Assembly (NCBI GenBank): GCA_947630795.1
Contig: CANRJC010000010.1
Coordinates: 1-64,000 of the forward strand
DNA: 64,000 bases
Direction: 5' to 3'
From: an uncultured Phascolarctobacterium sp.
GTDB lineage: Bacteria > Bacillota > Negativicutes > Acidaminococcales > Acidaminococcaceae
In this document: positions 7,915-15,690 of the stretch, piece by piece
Numbering within the stretch: the first letter of the stretch is position 1
How the letters are laid out: every line of letters starts with the position of its first letter
Position numbers and translations under genes: made by a program
Notes under the pieces: model-generated
What the model saw: only the letters and a program-made list of their open reading frames with translations
The model's database searches: none
What the model was told of the DNA's origin: nothing

Positions 7915-8296
7915 AAATCTGTCTGTCCAACACACGCAAGCCGCCTTTGCGCAAAACGATCATGTGGTACAGGCCGGCATTTATCAAGGCCCATTGCCTC
8001 CTCCTGCCATCTTAGAAGGATATGCGCATCTTGATGCATCGTTCCCCGAACGCATCATGCGGGAATTTGAGGCAAATTCCGAGCATATCCGTAACATGAA
8101 TATTATGGCCCAAGAGGCAGAAGTATCAAGAGATAAACGAGCCCAGTGGATGGCCTTCTCGCTGACTTTCTTTCTTCTTTTGGTAATAGTTTATGCCATT
8201 TACAAAGAAAGCACGGTGATCGCCGGTTTCGGCAGTCTGGCCTTCTTGGGCTTGCTGATCAAAAGTTTTGTAGTAAAAACCCCAGTTCAAAAATAG
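7901..8296 (+). CDS. DUF2335-family predicted membrane protein
   Basis: 131 aa. It has the family signature (Q)GPLPPPAILEGY followed by a helical stretch ending in two membrane helices (WMAFSLTFFLLLVIVYAIY and VIAGFGSLAFLGLLIKSFVV) with a short hairpin between. DUF2335 proteins are small membrane proteins of unknown function. An AGGTGA lies six bases before the ATG, inside the upstream gene. It is followed by its own terminator. A role in lysogenic conversion or phage exclusion is plausible but unproven. Confidence 0.75.
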   Translation: MPNPENLSVQHTQAAFAQNDHVVQAGIYQGPLPPPAILEGYAHLDASFPERIMREFEANSEHIRNMNIMAQEAEVSRDKRAQWMAFSLTFFLLLVIVYAIYKESTVIAGFGSLAFLGLLIKSFVVKTPVQK

Positions 8297-8316
8297 TTTT
8301 TGTATGCTGACGATAC

Positions 8317-8357
8317 AAAAGCCGCTGCGCTTCAACGATAAGTGCGGCGGTTTTTCT
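8317..8357 (+). terminator. Terminator of the DUF2335 module
   Basis: AAAAGCCGCTGCGCTT pairs with AAGTGCGGCGGTTTTT (G-T pairs allowed) around CAACGAT, ending in TTTTTC. It sits between this plus-strand unit and the end of the converging late operon. Confidence 0.7.
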
Positions 8358-8365
8358 TTATCCTA

Positions 8366-8767
8366 TTACTTTGCAACAAGCGCCAGAAGCAGAATGCAGC
8401 TAAGGCTGTATGCCACTGTCCGCTGACTGCGGAGCCTCCTTTGCACTCTCTTCTCCTCCCGCTCGTACTCGCTCAAGGATCGATTGGCACTCTCCAATAA
8501 GCTGCCGGTCTCGCTGTTCTTCTCGGTCAAGAGCGCCAGCTGTTGATTTAGCTTCTCCAATTCGCTCTGCGACAGCTCCAGCCGCTCTTCGAGCTCTTTC
8601 AGCCGCTGCTCCCGCTTCTCTGACCTCTGCTGCAGCTCGGTCAAGTTCCGCTCTAACTTCGTCATCTCCTCGCCCGTTATCCTGTATTCCGCAGCGCTGC
8701 AGCAGCCAGCGAACAACAGTAAAAAGGCCAAGACCGGAAAGAATAAAACCAATGATTTTTTCCACAT
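8366..8767 (-). CDS. Candidate unimolecular spanin (lipoprotein with C-terminal TM)
   Basis: 133 aa, last gene of the late operon, directly after the endolysin. The N-terminus is a signal sequence ending in a lipobox-like LLFAGC (C22 would be lipidated). A long charged coiled coil follows (about 30-110: E/K/R/L/Q heptads), then a hydrophobic C-terminus (YSLSCILLLALVAK). Lipid anchor at one end and membrane helix at the other is the layout of u-spanins, which fuse inner and outer membranes at lysis. AGGTGA lies four bases before the ATG. The -3 residue of the lipobox is F, not the usual L/V/I, so the lipoprotein call is uncertain. Confidence 0.55.
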   Translation of the reverse strand: MWKKSLVLFFPVLAFLLLFAGCCSAAEYRITGEEMTKLERNLTELQQRSEKREQRLKELEERLELSQSELEKLNQQLALLTEKNSETGSLLESANRSLSEYEREEKRVQRRLRSQRTVAYSLSCILLLALVAK

Positions 8768-8774
8768 GGCTCAC
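8400..8774 (-). other. Overlapping alternative frame, possible second spanin subunit
   Basis: A 124-codon frame starting GTG covers most of the spanin gene in another frame. It encodes an N-terminal membrane helix (IIGFILSGLGLFTVVRWLL) and an alanine/arginine-rich helical domain. Nested, out-of-frame spanin pairs (Rz/Rz1) exist, so this could be real. Against it, the GTG has no good ribosome binding site, and A/R/E-rich frames often appear out of frame in coiled-coil genes. Confidence 0.25.
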
Positions 8775-8775
8775 C

Positions 8776-9303
8776 TCACTGCATTGCGTCCGTCACGCCT
8801 CTGGCGATCGCTTTTGCGCACTCGTCCTGCCAGACAGGGTCTGCCAGCAGCCGTTCTTCTGCGGGGTTCGAGATAAACGCCGTCTCGACCAGACAGGCCG
8901 GGCAGTCTGTGTGCAGCGTCACATAAAGACCCCCTGTCTTCACTCCGCGATTGTAGAGTTTGGGGAAGGTCGCACAGAACTGCTTCTCCAGACAGGACGC
9001 AAGCCTGTATGCCCCCATGGATGCATTCCGTGCGGTCCAGAACTCGCATCCATGCGCTGCCGGTGACGTGTGGGAGTTGCAGTGTATGGACACAAAGAGA
9101 TCTGCCCTGAAAGCATTGCTCTCCGAGCAGATCTTCTCCAAACTGTCATCCTGTATCAGCAGCACTTCGCAGCCTGCCGCTCTCAGATATTCCGCCGTAA
9201 GCTTCCCTACTGCCAGAGCAACATCGGCCTCTCTAAGTCCCGCAGGTCCCATTGCCCCGGGGTCGATGCCGGGACAGTGGCCGGGATTCACCGTCACTCT
9301 CAT
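8776..9303 (-). CDS. N-acetylmuramoyl-L-alanine amidase (phage endolysin, Amidase_3)
   Basis: 175 aa, a single catalytic domain without a cell-wall-binding domain. It cuts the bond between muramic acid and the stem peptide. Zinc ligands H9 (NPGHCPG), E25 (LREADVA) and H74 (SIHCNSH), and the catalytic glutamate in LVETAFISN (about 141), are all visible. No signal peptide is present, so export must rely on the holin. It begins by a 4-bp ATGA overlap with the 39-aa gene upstream and is followed by the spanin-like gene. Confidence 0.92.
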   Translation of the reverse strand: MRVTVNPGHCPGIDPGAMGPAGLREADVALAVGKLTAEYLRAAGCEVLLIQDDSLEKICSESNAFRADLFVSIHCNSHTSPAAHGCEFWTARNASMGAYRLASCLEKQFCATFPKLYNRGVKTGGLYVTLHTDCPACLVETAFISNPAEERLLADPVWQDECAKAIARGVTDAMQ

Positions 9304-9419
9304 AGCGCAAAGTAGTGGTGCAGAGCGCCGAGAGCGAAGCCTGCGATAAAGGCGATGCCGATGCAGGCATAGGGTTTGGCGTTGATAAATGCATTGATCT
9401 TAGACTTGATGTTCTCCAT
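9300..9419 (-). CDS. 39-aa single-helix membrane peptide in the lysis cassette
   Basis: AAAGGAG lies eight bases before the ATG. The product begins MENIKSKINAFINAKPYA and ends in a glycine/alanine-rich membrane helix (IGIAFIAGFALGALHHYFAL). The helix resembles the C-terminal anchor of ElaB/YqjD-type proteins. The stop overlaps the endolysin start (ATGA), so the two are coupled. It could be a small holin, antiholin or holin partner. Confidence 0.6.
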   Translation of the reverse strand: MENIKSKINAFINAKPYACIGIAFIAGFALGALHHYFAL

Positions 9420-9488
9420 TTCTTTCACTCCTTTAACTTGCAGAAGAACCGCGCAAAAAGAAAAAACCGTTGCGCCGCAAGGGAAATC

Positions 9489-9737
9489 TTATTTGCCGGT
9501 CATTTGCCGGTCGTTGCTTACCTTGAACAATCTGCTCTCCACGGTCTTGTTGGCCAGCTGCACCAGCAGATTCCCTATGGCCGCTATGGTGAGCGTTTCA
9601 TAATGCGTCCAGTACAGCCCTCGGACGATAAGATAGACCGTGGCGGCGAACCACAGGACGAAGGTCGCGAATGCGCACATCCTGCCAAGAGACAAGCAGC
9701 CGTCCTCCCTCTGGATCATCTCCAGAAACTTCTCCAT
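9489..9737 (-). CDS. Putative holin (two membrane helices)
   Basis: 82 aa. A short amphipathic N-terminus (MEKFLEMIQREDGCLSLGR) leads into helix 1 (MCAFATFVLWFAATVYLIV), a loop, and helix 2 (LTIAAIGNLLVQLANK), with a charged C-terminus. Size, topology and position two genes before the endolysin fit a phage holin. I cannot assign a named holin family. Confidence 0.6.
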   Translation of the reverse strand: MEKFLEMIQREDGCLSLGRMCAFATFVLWFAATVYLIVRGLYWTHYETLTIAAIGNLLVQLANKTVESRLFKVSNDRQMTGK

Positions 9738-9750
9738 GCTCTCACCTCCC

Positions 9751-10137
9751 TTATATTTTGTTGAAGATGAACCCCAGCGCTATGCCGATGACTGCCGTGA
9801 CGACATATATGGTGACCGACCTCAGCATCTCGCCGTCCCTGCCTTCCAGAGCCTCAAGCCGCCGTCCCTGCCGGTCCATCTCTTTCAGCATGGACTCCAT
9901 GTTGGTGGCCAGCTTCCCCACGGACACGGTAAGGGAGTGAATGCTGTCCGCCACTGCCTCCAGCTTCGACAGACGGTGGTTCTGGCGGTTGTTCTCATCG
10001 TTCATCCGCTTTTCGAACTCTTCATGTTCCCTTCTCGTTATGAAGTCTTCGGGCATCATCCTCCACCTCTCTTCCCAAAAGTCTGCCCAGATCGATAGCT
10101 CTGCCCTTATAACGGCAGCTCGGCTCTCCTCATTCAT
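9751..10137 (-). CDS. Phage membrane protein with coiled coil and C-terminal TM
   Basis: 128 aa. The N-terminal two thirds is a charged coiled coil (REHEEFEKRMNDENNRQ, then LSKLEAVADSIHSL) and the C-terminus a single membrane helix (IYVVTAVIGIALGFIF). This matches the XhlA/haemolysin-like proteins found beside phage holins. It overlaps the upstream gene by 8 bp. Likely an accessory lysis protein on the inner membrane. Confidence 0.55.
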   Translation of the reverse strand: MNEESRAAVIRAELSIWADFWEERWRMMPEDFITRREHEEFEKRMNDENNRQNHRLSKLEAVADSIHSLTVSVGKLATNMESMLKEMDRQGRRLEALEGRDGEMLRSVTIYVVTAVIGIALGFIFNKI

Positions 10138-10579
10138 TTCTTACTAAGTCGGGCATATGTGGCCAGGTTACATTCTCGGGAAAGCCCTCTTGCTCGGGCA
10201 ATTCCCGCAGCTCTTGCCGGCATCTTTTCACTTCTTCAAGCACCTGTTCGTCGATAGGGTAATCGGGCAGGAGAAGATAGTCGGTCGCCGCCAGCTTTTC
10301 GTTGCGCTCCTGCCGTACAGCTTCAGCCTTCATCTCTTTTTCCGCCTGCAAGACAGCTTCTGATTTTTCTTCCAGCTTCCAAGTAAGATAATACTTGCCG
10401 TCGATGAGCTTGATAGGCCCCTCGATAACGGTGTGTGTATCATCTGCTGTCGGATAGTCGCCGTTATGCAAAAGGTACCATTTGCCAACATTCTCCGTCC
10501 CTTCGGGGATAGAAGCGTTGAGGGCGATGCATAACGCTTTTCGATTGCTCGTAGCGTGTGTGTTTGGATTGTAATACAT
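10130..10579 (-). CDS. Tail fibre assembly / tail chaperone-like protein
   Basis: 149 aa. The C-terminal part has the typical phage block ATDYLLLPDYPI..., then RQELRELPEQEGFPENVTWP, found in small proteins that follow tail fibre genes and help fibre assembly. The N-terminal part is a compact beta-rich region. I chose the ATG at 10579 because GAGGAG (inside the end of the upstream gene) lies eight bases before it; an upstream GTG would add three residues. Directly follows the repeat adhesin gene. Confidence 0.6.
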   Translation of the reverse strand: MYYNPNTHATSNRKALCIALNASIPEGTENVGKWYLLHNGDYPTADDTHTVIEGPIKLIDGKYYLTWKLEEKSEAVLQAEKEMKAEAVRQERNEKLAATDYLLLPDYPIDEQVLEEVKRCRQELRELPEQEGFPENVTWPHMPDLVRNE

Positions 10580-10584
10580 GACGA

Positions 10585-11700
10585 TCACTCCTCTATCAGC
10601 TTTAGGCCGGAAAGCCCGGCTGCGGCAAAAGTAGTCTTAGTTGTCGAACCCTTGGGAACGTAGACGGTGACGGATGCCGGTTTACCCTTAGAGTAAAAAG
10701 TACTTGCGTTCGTTACCACTTTAGATCCTATCCTCACATTAAGAGACGTCAGTTTAACAGCATTATAGAAGACACCTCTAAAATTTGTTACTGCTGTGTT
10801 GGTTTTGAATAAATCAGTGGGGACTGAGGTTAGCGTAGCAATGTTAGCGAAACAATCCAGAAAACTTGTTACTTTTGTATTCGCAGAAAACAATCCCTCA
10901 GGTATCGTTGTCAATGCGTAGCAACTGCTGAAACAGTTGTGAAAATCTGTTGCCTCCGTATTATTCTTGAACAAATCGGCGGGGATAGTTGTTTCTGAGG
11001 TCTTGTTAAAGCAATTATGAAAATCCCACGCTTTTGTATTCGCAGAAAACAATCCCCCAGGTATCGTTGTCAGGGCGGTACAGTTGCTGAAACAATAGTT
11101 AAAGTCCTTAGCCTCCGTATTGTTCTTGAACAAATCGGCGGGGATAGTTGTCAGCTTAGAGCAGCCATAGAAGCAGTAGTCGAAATCTGTCAACTGCGGG
11201 TTTTTTTCAAACAGATCAGCGGGAATAGATTCCAACTTAGAACAATTGCGAAAAAAAGTGGCGCAGGTATGTGTGTAAAATTTCTGATTGCTTGGGGAAA
11301 ATCTTCCTGCGTACTTCGGCAGAGGAGACAATAAACCAACAAGTGTTCTTCTGAAATACGCAACGTGTTGAGTATTATCGCCAGTAGAAACATCTGCGTC
11401 AGGCGTAACTAAATATATCTTTTCCCATTGTTTGCTCTTGATTTTTACCGTGTACGTCCCTGCTTTGGCGTAAGTATGCACAGACTTGGCAACACTGCCG
11501 TCGGAATAATCGGCCCGCATCAATATGCTCGTCTGCCCATCTCCCCAATCCACTTTAACGGTCACTCCCTCAAAACGGGAATCAGACAGGTCAAGCGGTA
11601 TGCCCGTCTTAACACCGTTTACATCTGTGGCATCCGTTTTTATCTGAATCGTCCATATTGCAGCTTTGCGGCTTGCCATCATCATCGGTTGATTTATCAT
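10585..11700 (-). CDS. Repeat-rich phage adhesin (PKD-like N-terminus, BspA-type repeats)
   Basis: 371 aa. An N-terminal beta domain (WDGQ-like: VKVDWGDGQTSI, then HTYAKAGTYTVKIKS) resembles PKD folds. It is followed by about eight leucine-rich-like repeats of about 24 residues with the pattern C-x-L-TTIPADLF-NNTEA-DF-CF, and a C-terminal beta segment. Such repeats occur in BspA-like surface proteins and phage adhesins. Some repeat pairs are almost identical at the DNA level, so copy number can change by recombination. It lies between the tail fibre gene and a fibre chaperone, so it is a likely receptor-binding protein. Confidence 0.7.
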   Translation of the reverse strand: MINQPMMMASRKAAIWTIQIKTDATDVNGVKTGIPLDLSDSRFEGVTVKVDWGDGQTSILMRADYSDGSVAKSVHTYAKAGTYTVKIKSKQWEKIYLVTPDADVSTGDNTQHVAYFRRTLVGLLSPLPKYAGRFSPSNQKFYTHTCATFFRNCSKLESIPADLFEKNPQLTDFDYCFYGCSKLTTIPADLFKNNTEAKDFNYCFSNCTALTTIPGGLFSANTKAWDFHNCFNKTSETTIPADLFKNNTEATDFHNCFSSCYALTTIPEGLFSANTKVTSFLDCFANIATLTSVPTDLFKTNTAVTNFRGVFYNAVKLTSLNVRIGSKVVTNASTFYSKGKPASVTVYVPKGSTTKTTFAAAGLSGLKLIEE

Positions 11701-12944
11701 ACGCTATACACCCCATACCATGTCGTTCCGCCGTCAGCCGTGAGGAAGGTCAAGCAGTCAGCCCCGCTCTTTTTTAGTTCAGGCGGTGCGTCATCGGCCC
11801 ACTTCACGGAGCTGGGCCAAGTTACTGTATTTGCCCCGCCATTGGTCAATATCAAGGAAAAGCAACACGACTTGCCGGACGGCGCTCCGCTGAACGTGAA
11901 CGCCGTTGCGGCGGAGATCGTCTTGGTGAACGTCGCTCCCTGCGCCACATTGATATTTATGTCGCTTACTGCAACAGGCGTAGATGAGATCGCCCCCGTC
12001 ATTGTTCCTCCGGCAAGGCTGAGGTAAGATTGCAACTTGGTTTCAACATCTGCGGTCTTGGCGTAAGATGTCAGGTCAATATCTGTATCGGCTTCTTTCC
12101 ACATCCCGTCGCCGCATAAGAATTTGGACTGGTCGCCAGCGGCAGGGGCGGGTACAAGGCCGTGAACGCCGACGGTAGAAATGGTGGCTCCTATGAAGTC
12201 TTTCGGCTCCACGCCGTCAACAAGGTCTTGCGCAAGCTGAGCGGCCTTCTCTGCGTCTGACGCAGAGGAAGCGGCGGCAGTCGCATTCGCTTGGGCAAAC
12301 TCGGCGGCGGCCTGCGCTGTTCCCACAGCTGCTTCGACTTTTTCCTGAGCAACCTCAGCTTTGCCCGCAGCGGACTCGGCTTTTTCTTGCGCCGCTTCAG
12401 CTTTGCCTTGAGCAGCCTCCGCTTTTCCTTGGGCGGCTTCGGCGGCAGACCGGGCAGTCTCTGCTCCCTGCTGGGCGGCTTCGGCCCTGCTTTGCGCCGT
12501 CTCTGCTTTGCTTTGAGCAGTTTCGGCTTTTTGCTGAGCCGTCTCTGCCTTTCCCTGAGCGGTCTCCGCTTTGCTTTGGGCAGCCTCGGCTTTCCCCTGC
12601 GCCGTTTCCGCATCGACAGCGCTCTGAGCGGCTTCATTCGCCCACGTCTTAGAAGATCTCGCCCCTTCTACGCCGTCAGGCTCGGTATCGCTCTCGGCCC
12701 ACTGCCGGGCCACATCTGCCCACGTCTTAGAGGAGCGTGTCCCTTCCCCGGCCGGAGCGCTGTCGCTCGATGCCCATGCCTCCGCCATATTTCGGGCATT
12801 TTCAGCCGCTTCTTTTGCGGCCTCGGCTGCTTCTTTGTATTGACGGGCTTGGTCTGCGGTGTAGTCGTCCATCACATCGGCGATCTCCACCGAAGTGTTG
12901 TTGATGACTTCTAATTCAATTTCGGCATTATTGATTTCAGACAT
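11697..12944 (-). CDS. Tail fibre protein with heptad-repeat stalk
   Basis: 415 aa. An N-terminal attachment region is followed by about 13 heptads of the type KAETAQS/KAEAAQG (roughly residues 105-200), which should form a trimeric coiled-coil stalk. The C-terminal domain ends in the common phage fibre block VTWPSSVKWADDAPPELK... TADGGTTWYGVYSV. Two WASSDSAPAGEGTRSSKTWA-like repeats precede the stalk. It overlaps the adhesin gene by 4 bp and the upstream gene by 8 bp. The heptads are 21-bp DNA repeats, so fibre length may vary. Confidence 0.85.
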   Translation of the reverse strand: MSEINNAEIELEVINNTSVEIADVMDDYTADQARQYKEAAEAAKEAAENARNMAEAWASSDSAPAGEGTRSSKTWADVARQWAESDTEPDGVEGARSSKTWANEAAQSAVDAETAQGKAEAAQSKAETAQGKAETAQQKAETAQSKAETAQSRAEAAQQGAETARSAAEAAQGKAEAAQGKAEAAQEKAESAAGKAEVAQEKVEAAVGTAQAAAEFAQANATAAASSASDAEKAAQLAQDLVDGVEPKDFIGATISTVGVHGLVPAPAAGDQSKFLCGDGMWKEADTDIDLTSYAKTADVETKLQSYLSLAGGTMTGAISSTPVAVSDININVAQGATFTKTISAATAFTFSGAPSGKSCCFSLILTNGGANTVTWPSSVKWADDAPPELKKSGADCLTFLTADGGTTWYGVYSV

Positions 12945-13272
12945 TATGCGCCACTCCTTTTATAATAAACGCTTTCGTGAAAAAGCAAGTGACTATCTGC
13001 GCCGTCTCGACGTTATGAATAGACACATCATAAATATATGCCCCCGGCTCCAGATTGTCTAACGTCCCCTTTGGGATAACCACGTCCACATAGTTATTGC
13101 CGGCGTTGAAGAACGCCTGCTCGTACTGCGTCTCCGTGGAGTTGGTGGTTTTCTTTATCGCAAAAACGAATTTATCATTACTCGTCAAAAGATAATTTTT
13201 CAATTTGAAGCGAATGGAAAAAGTGTCATACTGTGATACTGTAATGTTTTTCTCGTCATCAATAACTATCAT
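12937..13272 (-). CDS. Small tail/baseplate protein
   Basis: 111 aa, all-beta in appearance (ITVSQYDTFSIRFKL..., VVIPKGTLDNLEPGAYIYDV). It resembles the N-terminal attachment domain of phage upper-baseplate proteins (BppU-like), which link fibres to the tail tip. It overlaps both neighbours by 4-8 bp in the tail operon. Family assignment is tentative. Confidence 0.5.
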   Translation of the reverse strand: MIVIDDEKNITVSQYDTFSIRFKLKNYLLTSNDKFVFAIKKTTNSTETQYEQAFFNAGNNYVDVVIPKGTLDNLEPGAYIYDVSIHNVETAQIVTCFFTKAFIIKGVAHNV

Positions 13273-13928
13273 TTTGCTTCACCTCCCAAAAGTCTGCCAA
13301 GGTCAATAGCCCGTCCTTTATAGCGATTTCTCGGCTCGCCTAAGTAAACATCTTCGCCGGGCACATACCTGAAGCGATAAACGCACGGCTCGCCCGTTTT
13401 CGCTCGGCAGGTCTGTCCGCCGTGCGTGACATGGATAGCCCGCTTCTTGAACGCGCTTTTTTCAATGAGCATCGTCAAAATCAGCTCATCGCCTTTTAAT
13501 TCTGCTTTGCAAAATTCAAACGTCCAGCTGTACGCCCAGTCCAGCGGGTGTATCATATCTGCCGTCATATGGCATACGCCGGAAAAATCGTCTGTGTCGG
13601 AGTCCAGCGTCTCTTGGCCTTGCGGCAAGAACGTCTTCACGAAAAGGTCATCGCCGTCTTTGTCTGCCTGCAAAAAGCCGCTTATGCCCAGTGATGACAA
13701 AAATTCCTTCGGGGTCATATTCATCACTTGCAAGATTTCACGGAAATTGTAAAGCGTGTAAAGTTCCCTGTTCTTATAAAGCACCATCGCCGAAGAGCCG
13801 TCTCTCATCACGGTCGGGTCGATAGTCACATCGCTGTCGCCGCAGAACAGGTGTAATCGGCCTTTTTCGATGTTTAATTTTACCCTAGGCCCCGGCCCCG
13901 CCGTGCTGGGGAACACATAAAGGTGCAT
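13269..13928 (-). CDS. Unknown protein of the radical SAM tail cassette
   Basis: 219 aa, no membrane segment. I recognise no family. It is rich in beta strands, has four cysteines (two near the end: GQTCRAKTGEPC) and ends in RYKGRAIDLGRLLGGEAK. Its start overlaps the end of the second radical SAM gene by 44 bp and its stop overlaps the next tail gene by 4 bp, so it belongs to the same translational unit. It may be a tail-tip structural protein or a substrate or partner of the enzyme encoded just upstream. Confidence 0.5.
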   Translation of the reverse strand: MHLYVFPSTAGPGPRVKLNIEKGRLHLFCGDSDVTIDPTVMRDGSSAMVLYKNRELYTLYNFREILQVMNMTPKEFLSSLGISGFLQADKDGDDLFVKTFLPQGQETLDSDTDDFSGVCHMTADMIHPLDWAYSWTFEFCKAELKGDELILTMLIEKSAFKKRAIHVTHGGQTCRAKTGEPCVYRFRYVPGEDVYLGEPRNRYKGRAIDLGRLLGGEAK

Positions 13929-14892
13929 TTTTATTCTCCAATCTCATGAACGTCATTTTATGCGTTTCGTAAAGGTCTTTGAAAAAAGAATAGAGCCGTT
14001 TATAAAAGCGGCACTCTTTTTCGTGGTCTACGCTTTTGATGCAAGCCGCTCCGCACATGGAGTAGACTGCGCAGTTTCGGCACATCGAGAAGTGTTCTTC
14101 AATGTAGATCGCTTGCTCATTCTGCCAATCGTGCAGCTCCGGCTCTCGCAGATACAAGCACGGGAATGATCTGCCGGAAGCGTCTGCTTTTTTCCTCTGC
14201 CGATTGACGCAATAAGTTTCGCCAAAAGCGTATCTTCTTTTGACCGCCATCAACAGTTGCGTCACAAGGCCCAGCGTCTTTTTTTCAATAAGGCCCCGCT
14301 CCTCGTATTCGTTGACGAATTTGGTCAAAAATTCACGATACTGCAAAAAGATGAAGTCAAAATCTTCATCGGTCAATGCAAAAGACGTGTCCTTCGTCAC
14401 CGTCACGTGAGCGATGTGCGGGAAGAAGGTCAGCGGCCTGCCGATGATTTTTTCTTTTTCCGCAAACGCTTTCAATATCTTTTTGAAGTCGCAATTCCCG
14501 TGATAAAGCGTGCAAGATACTGCCAGCCGCGGATAGTTCAGCGGCCCTGTAAACGGGTCAAACGCTCTCATATCGTCTGCGCCGTCATAGCTTACGGTGA
14601 CGTGAAAGTTGTGCTTTTTGAAAAACGGCAGATACTTCTCCAGTTCCACGCCGTTGGTGGCGATGCCGAAGTCTGCCTGAGGTGCGGCTTTCACCGTTTT
14701 TTTTATCTCATCAAAATAAAGCGTTGGCTCCCCGCCGATAAAGCGAATGAATTTATAGCCTTTCAGCGTTTTCAAAAAATCTTCATCAAGGCCGCTCTCC
14801 GCTGTCGCCTGCCGGTGACAGTAGGAGCAGCCCAGATTGCACTTAGACCCCAGATAGATGGTTATTCCAGTTTCAGAAGATAATCGTTCCAT
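13885..14892 (-). CDS. Radical SAM/SPASM-type enzyme B
   Basis: 335 aa. The CxxxCxxC cluster motif is at C18-C22-C25 (CNLGCSYC), followed by the SAM-binding GGEP block (RFIGGEPTLYF) and ATNGV. The C-terminal auxiliary-cluster region has the SPASM spacing C-x2-C-x5-C-x3-C-x9-C (C271, C274, C280, C284, C294), preceded by further cysteines in YCVNRQ and FPCLY. SPASM enzymes modify peptides or proteins (thioether links, epimers, sulfatase maturation). A GTG at 14904 is an alternative start. It lies between two unknown tail proteins in a phage late operon, which is very unusual. Confidence 0.85.
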   Translation of the reverse strand: MERLSSETGITIYLGSKCNLGCSYCHRQATAESGLDEDFLKTLKGYKFIRFIGGEPTLYFDEIKKTVKAAPQADFGIATNGVELEKYLPFFKKHNFHVTVSYDGADDMRAFDPFTGPLNYPRLAVSCTLYHGNCDFKKILKAFAEKEKIIGRPLTFFPHIAHVTVTKDTSFALTDEDFDFIFLQYREFLTKFVNEYEERGLIEKKTLGLVTQLLMAVKRRYAFGETYCVNRQRKKADASGRSFPCLYLREPELHDWQNEQAIYIEEHFSMCRNCAVYSMCGAACIKSVDHEKECRFYKRLYSFFKDLYETHKMTFMRLENKNAPLCVPQHGGAGA

Positions 14893-15689
14893 ACCCGATA
14901 CCACTTTCGCCCAAGTTTGATTTTTATCAGCCCGGAATAGCCCATGGGATAGAGCCTAAAATGGCCCGTCCCGTGGTCAAGCCACACTCGGCGGCAGTTG
15001 GCAAGTCCGGCACTTGTTTCAACAAAAACATCTTCGCAGTCGATGTCACGCTCCAGTTTAATGCCTGGGGTAAAATCGCTCTTGTACTTCACGATCGTAA
15101 AATCAATATAATCTTTTCCTTCTTCGCATTTCAGCGGCGTTACGAAATCGCCGGAAAAAGCAAAGCCTTTATGGTCAGACTTCAATTCTCGCCCATTAAC
15201 GATTAAAGCGTAGCTGTCCCAGAAGGTCATCCGCGGGTGCCGCCCTCTCACGAGATTATCGGTATTGAACGGCTCCAAACTGTATTCTTGGTCTGCTTCG
15301 ATTTCAAAACCGTCTTTTCCGGCGGTGAAGCACCGCACATAGAGGTCTACTGTCGAATCGGCGACAACGCCTGTGTCTATCTGGAGAGCAGTATGTTTCC
15401 CAAAAAGCAACGCCGTCCGTGCAAGGTCGTCACGAATGGAGCTGTTTATTCTGTTGATGTTCAGCCAGCGATAATCAGAAGCGTGGATCTGTTTGTATAT
15501 CTTCACCTGCCCGCCCGGGCTATAAATGAGGATATAAGACGAATAAGAAAGCATATCGGTGAGAACGTCCTCGCCTGTCACATTCCCTTTTCCGTCATAC
15601 GCCGTTGCTGTGGCGGTCGCTCCCTGAATTTTCAGCTTTATCTTTGATCCGCTTTTTTCGACTTTCTGATTGTAAAATGCTTGAATCAT
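14862..15689 (-). CDS. Unknown beta-rich protein of the radical SAM tail cassette
   Basis: 275 aa, no signal or membrane segment, with alternating hydrophobic strands (SYILIYSPGGQVKIY, then LYVRCFTAGKDGFEIEAD). The C-terminal 60 residues contain two cysteines (DCEDVFVETSAGLANCRRV) and a compact aromatic end (KWYRVWNDYLL). GAGGTG precedes the ATG. It sits between the Hint-like gene and radical SAM enzyme B and overlaps the latter. It may be a structural tail-tip protein or a modification substrate; no homologue comes to mind. Confidence 0.5.
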   Translation of the reverse strand: MIQAFYNQKVEKSGSKIKLKIQGATATATAYDGKGNVTGEDVLTDMLSYSSYILIYSPGGQVKIYKQIHASDYRWLNINRINSSIRDDLARTALLFGKHTALQIDTGVVADSTVDLYVRCFTAGKDGFEIEADQEYSLEPFNTDNLVRGRHPRMTFWDSYALIVNGRELKSDHKGFAFSGDFVTPLKCEEGKDYIDFTIVKYKSDFTPGIKLERDIDCEDVFVETSAGLANCRRVWLDHGTGHFRLYPMGYSGLIKIKLGRKWYRVWNDYLLKLE

Positions 15690-15690
15690 T

